Part shown: piece after piece, positions 35,498 through 45,772 of the stretch
Layout: each line of letters begins with the position of its first letter
How positions within the stretch are numbered: the first letter of the stretch is position 1
NCBI GenBank assembly: GCA_013115135.1
Contig: JABANP010000131.1
Coordinates: 1-64,000, forward strand
Origin: Perkinsus olseni
Taxonomy: Eukaryota; Perkinsozoa; Perkinsida; Perkinsidae
Reading direction: 5' to 3'
DNA length: 64,000 bases
Position numbers and translations under genes: made by a program
The notes under the pieces: generated by a model
Seen by the model: the letters and a program-made list of their open reading frames with translations, nothing else
Told to the model about the DNA's origin: nothing
Databases searched by the model: none

Positions 35498-36125
35498 CAA
35501 CTTCTAGTCTTTCTCTCTTCAAACCTATTGTGTTGCGGTCGAAGCGACCAATCTGAGACGGGTGGCATGTCCATTAGAGCGCAAGAGCGAAGCGGGGAGG
35601 TTCTCTTAGCTTAGGATCGGGCGGCTGATGGAGAGTTGCGGAGAGTTCTGTAGTTCCATCTAGTGCGTCAACGCATATGGTGTGCATTTCACCGGAACGG
35701 CGATAAACAATCAAACTATGGTAGTCCCCGGACTTCCTCTCGAGGGTTATAGCAGTGTAGACTTACTTCATCGGCTCCATGTGAGGAGCTCGCGGCTCGT
35801 CTACCTGATTTACCTTCACTCGGGGGACCCTCGACTGGTTTATCCCATGCGAGTCCAAAGCCGTTCCCGCTGCTGGGTTATTGGGGACCGGGTCAGCACC
35901 GTTCACACGCCTCACGCTGAACTCGCAGCACAATTTTCCAGTTCGTTACGTTCTCGTGCTCCATATCAAAAGTTCGCCTTCCGTTTTGACCCCGCAAAAA
36001 TATCATACATGTACCTCAGAGTGTGAAGCTTTCGGCGGCTCCACGGTCAATGCTGCGGCGTGTATGTGAATTTCTCGCAACTTACATTACAAACCAAAGC
36101 TCGGCTGTTTTCTGGAGAAACACAG
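35498..36125. other. Intergenic stretch between convergent genes
   Basis: This is 628 bases between the stop of the hypothetical gene (+) and the stop of the pyrophosphatase gene (-). An open frame at 35682-36026 (+) has no recognisable features and was not called. Nothing else was seen. Confidence 0.4.
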
Positions 36126-37394
36126 TTATTTGGTCACCACCTTGAAATTCTTCGAGGTTGCTTTACTGGCAGTCGCACCCTTCTTTTCAAGCCACACCTT
36201 ATTTTGCTGGTCAATCAAGTCCAAAGCAACTGTACGGTCAAATATCATCCCGTCGAGGTACCACTCTGAAGCACATCCCAAAACTAATCGCTCATCTCCT
36301 GCGAACCATCACGGTGACACTCACGTGTGGGTTCCTTGGCGAATAGCGCTTTATAGCCATCCATCCATGCCTTGACCTTCTTCATTTCCTGGGCGACCTC
36401 TTCCTCTGTGAGTTTTTTGCAGCATGCTGTTCCGATCAACTTCCAGTCCGCAGCTCCCTGTGGCCGATAAGCTCACGAAACGAAACGAGGCTGCCCCCAA
36501 TTCACCTCATCGATCAGACACACGGCGCCGAGCACTTGCACCTGAGCCACTTCACCCGGCTTCAAATGTTTACCTAAGTATATATCGGAGTGGATGGGGA
36601 GGCACAGAAGAAGATTCGCACCAGATATCTCAATGAGGTCGAGAGGATCACCATCGCCCTTGAGGCCGGTGATCTTGTCATGCCAATCCACGGGGTCCGA
36701 CCATGTCTGTGGTAGAAAACCGTAGTTGAAACATGGCCCGGTCCCCAACCTGATAAACCATCTCTGAGACGCGACCAATGCCGGAGGGTCCGACTGCTCA
36801 CTTCTTTAATGCTGCCGTGCCCCGAGGGTCGTTGGCTATGTCCGATGTATCCGGTTCAAGCTCGTATCGTGCAAGGACTCCTCGGGGAATTTCTGTCACG
36901 AACATGAACTTTCCTTCGCTACCACGGAGAGGTATCTGATACGCACATGACCACACTCTGGGAGCACTCCTGCGAGATTTCGGATGAACTGCAGCTCGCG
37001 GCAAGCCTCAACCCAGCACGCTATAAGAACCTTGACCCAGTACGAGACTCACGTCATGCCAGAAGGATCTGTGCTCGCCAGTGTCGACGTCCGTAAGCTG
37101 GTACCGCTCAGGGAGTGCTCGGCGGCCAACTAATGCTGCTCGCGTAAGGAGAATGAGCCCAAGGCCGGCCACAGCAACAGACACACCCCAGAGATATGAA
37201 GGAAATGACGTTCGAAGGCTAGACGGGAGCGCGGAGCTGCGCAGATTCCCGCCTCTGGCTGAGCCCATCACCGCGGAGTTGGAGGCTGTTGCGACCTGCG
37301 AGGTCGGCTGAACGAATAGCGGTGAGTTGAGTAGGCAGAGAGCAACTCCGATGGTGAGAACCAGAAAGCGCGTACCGGAGCGTAGGCGACCCAT
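36126..37394 (-). CDS. ppa: Soluble inorganic pyrophosphatase with N-terminal targeting and membrane segments
   Basis: Family I pyrophosphatase splits pyrophosphate to phosphate and so drives biosynthetic reactions. The first exon (from 37394) encodes MGRLRSGTRFLVLTIGVALC, a signal-peptide-like start. A Ser/Ala-rich, acid-poor stretch with SARGGNLRSS follows, then a second hydrophobic segment (LWGVSVAVAGLGLILLTRAA). The enzyme domain comes in later exons: KFMFVTEIPRGVLARYELEP, NYGFLPQTWSDP, and the metal-binding GDGDPLDLIEI near 36.63 kb. LKPGEVAQVQVLGAVCLIDE is next, then DWKLIGTACC, AWMDGYK and a C-terminal Lys-rich tail to the stop at 36126. At least five short GT-AG introns are visible. 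The leader resembles bipartite plastid-targeting presequences of dinoflagellates and Perkinsus, so a plastid location is inferred. A longer in-frame start at 37574 exists but would bury the signal peptide. Confidence 0.85.
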
Positions 37395-37664
37395 CGTTGA
37401 GCATGAGATAACACTGAGTCGGGCACGATATGCTGTTGGTGAACTCAAGGACACATGCTTCTCTGCAGGAATAGGAAAATCTGTATAAAGAACGAGGAAC
37501 TGCACATAAATACAGCTGTGGAAGGCAAATGAGGCAGAAGATCGATCGGCACCCCTACATTGTGGGGCAAGCACAGTATTTATAGCAGCGGATAGGACAA
37601 GGTCCTAGGCTGAAAAAGTGGACAATGGAGATCAGAACTGAACATATTTGGAACGGCCTCGTCA

Positions 37665-39821
37665 TCAGTTCTTCTTCAGGAGCTTATACAAATCATTCAA
37701 GCACGCAGGTTGCTTATTCTAAAACGCAATCTATCAGGGAAGCACCGCGGCGAAGCTGTAGGTTTATGCTACCTGTGCCTTGTTAACGATCCAAGTAGGT
37801 ATGTTTCCCTTGACATCTACTTGATTGTACATCGTTACGGTTAGCTCCTTAGTCTCCGGATTAATCGACATCGCATACCCAGCGAACTTCACATCCGTTC
37901 GGACGTACCCGGGGAGGACGCCATTCTCCGGATACTCTGAGGATCGCCGGTGACAAAAGTACGAACGCACGCGTGATACTCACCTGGGACGTCAACAGAC
38001 TTGGACGAAATAACCCAAAGATTGTCATTAATTTTCTGTCGCAGAATAGCGAACACGGCATCGCGGCCGCCCACGTTCATCATCCCTGAGTGGAAAACCA
38101 TAATGGTGCTCGATCGTTGAGAAAGTTAGGCGTACCTTTAAAAGCGTTATAATGCAGATCCATTCGTCTCTCTGGTTCGTCGATGAGGCCCTTCTTGAGC
38201 ATTTTTCCTACGCAAGAAGGCCAGTCGCTGGCGGTAGCGGAGACGCGAGCCACGGACCAGCGAGCGGAGCGAGATTTCAATGACAATAAATAGTCAAGGT
38301 CGAGTCTCGCATTCATTATGTTTCAGGAAATCGTGAGCAAGGAAAAATATCCGACGGTATCAGTTGCCGAAATCCACGTTCTGGGAATTCACGACCAAAG
38401 ACATGCCCACCGTCCCATATGCATTCCCTCACACAGACTTTTCAAGCAAAAGCTACACCAATCGTGGAGCAAGTATATACCGGAGCCGCCATGCCCCTAC
38501 GATCTGGTCGTTTCAATGCTATCCGTGGGGTATCAAGAGTATCCGTCTCATGATTTTACCATCAGCAGTTTGACTGTCGAATTTGCTTCTAGCCTCTGGG
38601 TCCATGAGAGCATCTAGGAGCTGCTGCAAATCAACCTCGTCCACACCGAAGGAGCGGTATCCCATTACGACCTGCGCGCATACTGCGTCACCGACCCTCC
38701 TAGAGAAAACTATTCCCGCAAGGACTCACCTGGAAAGCATCGTCAGTCTGCGGCTTGACCATCAGCGTCACTGGCCCCGACTTCCCATTGGGGTTGAATT
38801 CAGCCTCACCTTCGGGTGACAGGTAATGAAGGATAGTCCTTTGTGCATCCAACGCAGCATCCAAAAATTTCTGAGAGCGAAGAAAAGTGAGTGGCCACAA
38901 GCGAGCCTTCGACCTACCTGCGTTTCAGGTGGCAATGCAGGAGCAACAGGCTTAGCCGCAGTTGGAGTTTCCTGAGATGACGATCCGATCAACGAGGACG
39001 CCAAGCATGAGGAATTCGAGTTCCCTCGACACCGTGTAGAAACAAATGATCGCAAAACCTACTACCACTTCACCGTTCTCGAGCTGCAGCTGGCTGTCGG
39101 CCGATATTGCATCGAGGAAGTCGTCGCTAGTCCAGGATTGAACATGAGCGAGGTGGCTCTGAAGAAAGAAACTATCTTCGCACGCCCAACCCTGGCGCTA
39201 AACGCTGCGTTCGAAGGATGACCAGCGCAGTTGTTGCGAAAAAGTGAACAGTAACTCGTGCGCCATTTCTTGCGTGAATTTCTGTATTTCTCAGAACCGT
39301 GTACAAGATTGAGGAGATCTCCTTAGCCGTAAAACTCTATTACCTCAGTGTCTTCAGTCGTGCCGATATTCTCAGCAGTCGAGGCAGGTGCCTTACGAGA
39401 GAAAAAGACATGTTGCGACAGAAACGCCATTCCTACACAGTGCAGATTTGGACCGTGTTGATGACACAAACCCGCGTAGCCTAGAGAAGCAAACGCCGTT
39501 CAACACGGCCTGCAGTAAGCGATATCCGGAAGATCTCCGCCGGGAAAAACTTTCTTTCAGAGTCGTACGGACAGCGTAGCTCCTGTACCCCTCGAGAAAT
39601 GAAAATGCTCCAACAATTTGCATTCAGATTAGTGGTGAGAGAAAATGGCTGGCTAAGAACCTACTCGAGCCTACCTCATGCCTGTGATGACTTTTCTCGC
39701 CCGGCATCTCCAGCTCCGATACCGGTATTTCGAAGATGAAATGGTTGCCAGACGGCGTCCGTTTCAGCTTCTTCGGGTCCAACACCACCCTCTTCGTTTC
39801 TGTCGATAACGAGCATCCCAT
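37665..39821 (-). CDS. N-myristoylated START-domain protein A
   Basis: START domains hold a single lipid in a helix-grip fold and move it between membranes. The first exon (39821) begins MGCSLSTETK: Gly2 and Cys3 are a myristoylation plus palmitoylation signal. It carries VLDPKKLKRTPSGNH. A second exon has HVQSWTSDDFLDAISADSQL. Then come START exons: FLDAALDAQRTILHYLSPEG, VVMGYRSFGVDEVDLQQLL, LIDEPERRMDLHYNAFKG, MMNVGGRDAVFAILRQK, GVLPGYVRTDVKFAGYAM, MYNQVDVKGNIPTWIVNKAQ and a last short exon PACLNDLYKLLKKN, with the stop at 37665. Introns have GT-AG ends. Same strand and order as the next three genes indicate tandem duplication. The bound lipid is unknown. Confidence 0.82.
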
Positions 39822-40234
39822 GATTAAGAGTGTATATATTCTTTTAAACTGAAGACAACAGCTGAGACCAACGCGGGAGGCCGGTGTTAGCGACCGTGGA
39901 CGGTTATCTTCCTGCCTGGAAATCTATGCTGGAGTACAACTATCCCGTATATCCGCGTTGAGGGACAGCTGTGTCGAGGGCCGACAAGAAGCTAAGTCTG
40001 GAGAGCTCCCACAACGCAAATTGCCGAACCGATGAGGAAACGGACGATACAACGCCACTATTATAAGCAAATAGTCCAACGAACGGCACCAACGCTGAAA
40101 ACGAATATGGAAGATGCCCGGGCTCCGCAGTCATCACAGCGATTTTAGCCCACTTGAAACGGAGTGAAGGCGACAGAGAACAACAGGGCGAGGAAGACCC
40201 AGACTGGAACTGCCCTCATTGTAAAAGTTCGTCT
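39822..40234. other. Spacer between START genes A and B
   Basis: About 410 bases hold no gene. It should contain the promoter of gene A and the 3' end of gene B. Confidence 0.4.
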
Positions 40235-42907
40235 CTAGTTCTTGAGTAGCTTGTACATATCATTCAAGCAGGCGGGTTGCTTATTCTGAAATAAACCTCC
40301 GTTAGTTAGAAATCCCGGGGATGTTTCATACCTGTGCCTTGTTAACGATCCAAGTGGGTATATTGCCCTTAACATCCACTTGATTATACATCGTCACGGT
40401 TAGCTCCTTAGTCTTCGGATCAATCGACATCGCATACCCAGCGAACTTCACATCACACCGGACGTACCCGGGCAGTACACCATTCTCAGGATACTCTGAA
40501 TGAACAGAAAAAATAACGTCGTTTCTCTCACACAGCAGGCCAAACGCTGCAGAGTGTTCGGCGTGAGGCACCCACCTGGGAGGTCCACCGATTTCGAAGA
40601 GACGATCCACAGATCATCCCGAATCTTCTCACGCAAGATAGCATACACGCAGTCTCTTCCCCCCACGTTCATCATACCTAACACCAACAAGGAATGCGGG
40701 CAGAGACGTTGGCCCAGTCCCTCGCGGAGCATTCGAGCAACTCGACTTCGAGCGGCGCCCAGGAATAGCATTCCTGGACGCTGGTATCCCACCATAGATA
40801 TAGCGGAGAGGCTCACCTTTGAACGCGCCATAGTGGAGGTCAAGCCTCCTGTCTGGCTCATCGATGACGCCCTTCTTCAATAGCTTCCCTGAAAAAATGG
40901 TCGACGGAGCAGGCCCCGCGTTCCGACCTACCGTCAGCTGTTTGGTTATCAAACTTCTTTCTCGCCACGGGGTCCATCAGAAGGTCGAGCAAATCCTTAA
41001 GCTCGACCTCGCCGCTACCGAAAGAGCGATAGCCCATTACAACCTGGAAAAGGAGCGTTCGAGCGGCTCTCAGGGACAGGTCCCCCTTACCTGAGGCACA
41101 TCGTCCATCTGTGGTACGACCATGAGGGTCACCGGTCCAGATTTCCCATTAGGATTGAATTCAGCCATGCCTTCGGGTGATAAGTAATACAGTATCTTCC
41201 GCTGGGATTCCATCGCCGCATCCAACAGTTTCTGAAGTTGAGAAATGGAGAGGCTGGGAATCGAACGCACGGTCTCGGTCTCACCTGCGTCTCAGGGTCC
41301 AAAGTAGGAACGGCCGGCACAACTTTTGGGGTAACCTGCGATAGGAATACCCGAACAACCACATGGTATAACCGTAGGGCGCATCGATACTAATCTTCCT
41401 GACACGCTGATTCGCCTCAACTTTACATAGAAATTATTTATCTACCGCGCACAGCGCACGGACGCTCATTTCACCACCATCTAATTCATTACTTTCTCTC
41501 AACCTGACGTCCTACGGGAAACTGGGCACCGTTCCGTGAGCTCACGACTGGAGCTGTGGCAAGGAGTGCCGTAATGTTCCCGCTGCGCCAGCATTAGAAC
41601 CGAAATGAACACAGTATTATCGAGAAAAGGTCCACACTGTCTATAAAACTTCGCACGATAACCAATGGCAGAAACCCCCTAGAGTCCGGAGATTCGTAAC
41701 TCGCTGCTGGAGCAGCTACACGCAGATCTCTGATTGAAAATCTGTCCCGTCGCCAATCGTCTGCCATGCTGATCCACCCTCGCCTATTACCACTTCCCCA
41801 TTTTCGAGCTGCAATTCACTAATGGCCGAGACGCAGTCCGCAAAATCCTCGCTACGCCAAGACTTCACTCGAATGAGCCGGCTCTGAAAGGGAACTGACG
41901 CATTCGAGCCAACCGTCACCCGAGGGGAATATTACGTCATCGTCGTCTGCATGAGAAGTGTCGGTTGTCGGTGGCTCCGTCAGTTGTGGCTGAAAGAGAA
42001 GAAAGGTAGCAACACAGCGGCAGGCATGATCCTCGCCGGCAATCGATGCGGCCATACACCCGGGGTGTAACACCCCTCCACAAATTCTTAGCATATCCGG
42101 TTTTTCGACTCGTGCACTGTCACTTGAACGAGTACAGAACTCCACCCTCAAGGAGGTTTATTCTTATGCTTCGCCGGATATAACCTCCAAGTTTCAGGGT
42201 CCAACTCTTCGTAGTTAGCGAGAACTCGAAAAGTCGTAAAAATTTTCTCCACAAATTCTTAGCATACACGGCTTAAAATTGCGCCTCAAAATACCAACTT
42301 TTACTGGGGAACTAGATCTATAACTTTGCATCTGATCTAATGCGGTACATCAATGGAGAGAGCGTCTTTAAAAAAGCTATCCCTTCATGTTTCATCTCAA
42401 TATGACCACTCTACACTAACCACTCTACTGTATACACTGACCACTCTACTGTATACTACCAATCAACGAATCTGTCTTTCAAACCCTTTCAGACGTCCAG
42501 GGCTCCCGGAAGAGAGCGATGTACCGTCGCCACCACGCCATTTTCACAAAGTGAATTCACTTTATATCACATCGCAAATCTCGCGTTCCCCATTCCGCGA
42601 ACGACCGTACACACGTATTCCTCTTTGATCAACTTAGGTACTCACTACTAAATGCTACTAAAAATTTCTGATGAACAATGAGTTTGACTCAGGTCCAACT
42701 CACCCCCGGCAGTACCTGTTGTTGACGCTTGTTGCTGTAGTTGTGCGAAGCATCTTCACTGGGTACCTCCTCGACTATCGGGCCTCCATGGATGGCCGAT
42801 GGTGATGTCGGCAATGCAAATTGAAGATGCCGGCCAGAGTTACTCCGCTTCAATGAGCGAGGGTCCAACACAATCGTGTTGGTCGACTTTGATGAAGTGC
42901 ATCCCAT
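40235..42907 (-). CDS. N-myristoylated START-domain protein B
   Basis: The start at 42907 reads MGCTSSKSTNTIVLDPRSLK, with the conserved SGRHLQFALP following. Exons down the - strand give an acidic linker (DTSHADDDDVIFPS), VKSWRSEDFADCVSAISELQ, and then the START domain: LLDAAMESQRKILYYLSPEG, VVMGYRSFGSGEVELKDLL, GVIDEPDRRLDLHYGAFKG, MMNVGGRDCVYAILREK, GVLPGYVRCDVKFAGYAM, MYNQVDVKGNIPTWIVNKAQ and PACLNDMYKLLKN with the stop at 40235. It is the closest relative of gene A, nearly the same over the second half of the START domain. Lipid anchoring at the N-terminus would hold the lipid-transfer domain on a membrane. No obvious break is seen. First introns are longer than in A. Confidence 0.8.
42075..42265. 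repeat. Direct repeat of about 20 bases, 171 bases apart
   Basis: CTCCACAAATTCTTAGCATA occurs at about 42075 and again at about 42246, followed each time by a CGG-containing stretch. Both lie in a long intron or spacer of START gene B. No element ends were recognised around them. Confidence 0.7.
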
Positions 42908-43412
42908 CCTATAGTGTCGAACTGAATATACTTTGCTATGTAAAAACAACTGAGAGATTTGAACCCGATATCACGATCATGCCAGCAGCGTGCTCCAGCT
43001 GTGACGCAACATCAATATGCTTTGAGAGACATGGCGCTCATGGCGATGAGACAAGTCAAAATCAAACACAAAAAATCAGCGTACAAATATAAGGTACAGC
43101 ACAAGTGTACTTTACATACTGTACGTAAAAAACGAATGCCGACACCCTCTGCGACGTCGGGCTCTAAAAACTCTAAATAACCGGTAGGACGCACTGCACG
43201 GGGTGCACGCACTAGGGCACGGCCGGCTCCATACTCAGCTAACCCTGAAAAGAAAATCACCAGGGGCTGCCGGCATGCCTGGGGGATAGGCGAGTCGACC
43301 AGACGCAACGAGAAAGAGAATTTTTATTCTCATGATTCCACTTGTTAGCTCAAAGACCCAAACCCAGTGCATTCCCCTTCACACAAAAACGCGGACTCTC
43401 CCAACCAACTTT
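42908..43412. other. Spacer between START genes B and C
   Basis: About 505 bases. No gene is seen; it contains the upstream region of gene B and the 3' end of gene C. Confidence 0.4.
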
Positions 43413-45490
43413 TCATCCCAGCTTCAGGAGGTCGTACAGGTTGTTCAGGCTCGCCGGCTGTCCTCTCTGACAAACATTCACGTTACCTCAGCATCCTTCT
43501 CTCGAATCGATCCGAGCACCCTCACCTGGACCTTGTTAGCTATCCAAGTTGGTATCTTTCTCACGTTTCCTCCAGGGTCTGCCTGGTTGATCATCGTAAC
43601 GATGAGCTCCCCTGTCTGCGGTTCTACCATTATCGCATACCCGCAGCATAGAAAGTTACACCTCACCAAACCGGATTGCCGGCCATGATCGGAAAACGCT
43701 GAAAGAGATACGCAAAAATATTCGGAAGTTGACGAAATCAGGCTATCTCGGGTACTCCGTCTTCCGAGCGCACATACATGCTATGTGGCAAGTAGTCAAC
43801 ACTCGATTCAGAGTATCCACACATGATCGACCGTCGATCATCGACGTGAGACCGCTGTAATAACGAGCCAGCATTTACTTAACGACTACCTCCCTCGTTG
43901 GCTTTATTGCAAGCGCACCCAGGAAACGAGTGGGACAGCTCTCACCAGGAATGTCCACAGATTTCCACGAAACTACCCATAGATTCTCATGGACCCTTTC
44001 GCGAAGTATAGCGTAGACGCAGTCTCTACCCGCTAAGGTCAGCATACCTGAAATCACGCAAATCGCAGTATTGGATAACCCTCTCTCCATACCTTTGAAA
44101 GTAGCGTACTGGAGGTCCAGTCGTCGCCCGGGCTCGTCAATAAGACCCTTTCTCAGGATCTCACCTGGGAGACATCGCGCACCACTATGCCTTCACCCTC
44201 CACGAAAGAGGTCAAAATCCTTCGCACCCGTCATGCCCCTGGCTCAGCCTCTTTTCACCCCTCTACTCACCACCCGCCGCATATGTGTTGTATTTCGGCC
44301 GAGAAGTGGGGTCCATCAGGGTGTCCAGCAGCTCGTTCAAGTCAACCTCGCCCACGCCAAACGAACGGCGGCCCATCATGACCTAGTACTGCGTATCGAT
44401 CGACGTGGCATCATTGATTAGCGCAGCACTTCGCACAGTTCGCGGTATTGGACGATAGTTTCACAATGAAAGACCGACGAGAGCACTCTCGCTTCAATAT
44501 TCCATGTCCTTCCGGGAGATACTTGCCTGAAAATCTCCCCCACCAGGTGGCGGTCTAGCTGTTATCTCAACAGCTCCCGCGTTCCCGAGCGACGTGAATT
44601 CACTCGCCCCCTCCGAGGTTAAGTACTGTAGAATCTCCGCCTGAGCGCTGCGGGCCGCAACGAACAGCGTCTGAAAGGTAGTGAATGCCGAACAAAGCCG
44701 TTTCCAGAAGCTGTCGCAGGAGAAAGTTACCCTCTACAGCGTGCCATGATAGACAAGTTCAGCATTTCTCCCGTGTTCTCATCACTAACGGCTACCGCGC
44801 CCAATGTCTCGCTCAGTATATCACGCCATAAACACCACGTATCAGCCGAAATTTGTTGCTGTTGAGCACTCTATTCCATCCCATTACTACCTGGGTCATC
44901 TCATCGAACTGGCCGCTGACCTGTCGAGCTAACGCAGCGACCTGTCCGCACGCCGTGAATCGAGCAGAGCTTGGACAACGCCCCACCTCGGTCTCCCCGT
45001 TACTGCTGGTCACGACCGATAAACAATCCATGAAATCGTCGTCGGGTATGCTCAGCATGTTCTGAAGAGGCATGGAGTGGGCAGCACGCGCAAGCAGGAC
45101 AGCGTTCGAGTTGCAGAACTGATCCACACGTTGAAGGCTATGAACCCTCTTCCCAGCGATCATCACTACCAGGCACAACGACACTACTACCTGACCGTGA
45201 GCGCTACCATCACGCGATGAGAAGGTAACCGCCGTCGAAGTGTCACACTGAAATGGAACTTGCGCTTATGAGAGCAAGGGTATGGGCTCAGCGGCCGGGT
45301 CTACGCCAGCCACTGATTCGATACAACGCGCCCTGGATCATACCTGCTGCTGCGCCTTATCGTTAACGGAAATATTTTCCGATGGCGGCACAGGTACTTC
45401 AAATTGGAGATGCCGGCCAGAACGACTCCTCTCTAGCTTGCACGGGTCCAATACGACAGTAGTGCTTGGCTTTGATGAGGTGCACCCCAT
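43413..45490 (-). CDS. N-myristoylated START-domain protein C
   Basis: The start at 45490 reads MGCTSSKPSTTVVLDPCKLE followed by RSRSGRHLQFEVP, the same N-terminal motif as A and B. A later exon has DDFMDCLSVVTSSNGETEVG. The START domain follows in exons: GEVDLNELLDTLMDP near 44.35 kb, GLIDEPGRRLDLQYATFKG near 44.13 kb, MLTLAGRDCVYAILRERVHE near 44.0 kb, NFLCCGYAIMVEPQTGELIV near 43.62 kb, IPTWIANKVQ and a short last exon PASLNNLYDLLKLG with the stop at 43413. Compared with A and B the middle exon before CCGYAI lacks the YPENG-type start, and sequence divergence is higher, so it is an older duplicate. Function is lipid binding by family inference only. Confidence 0.78.
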
Positions 45491-45772
45491 GACGTGAAAA
45501 TGAATAAATCAAGAAATCGACTACTCACCAAAATAGAACCGGCGACTTTCGCTAATCAAACATGCGGAACACCATCGTGCCAGTCAGCTGTAGCCAGCAC
45601 GTAACACAATACCACTCATCGCCTGAAACGTCTGACATCAAATGAAAATCAAATATTGAAGATGACTCGTGGGACCATCGATCCCCGAATGGAGGGCAGC
45701 TTTCACAGAATCGATTGGACCAAGATTCAAATTACAATTGCAACAAAGTATCGCAGACTTCTCGCTGATAAG

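Noticed and set aside
35682..36026. 115-codon + strand frame between the hypothetical gene and the pyrophosphatase
   Set aside because: It has no domain, no splice context, and lies between convergent genes. Length alone is not enough.
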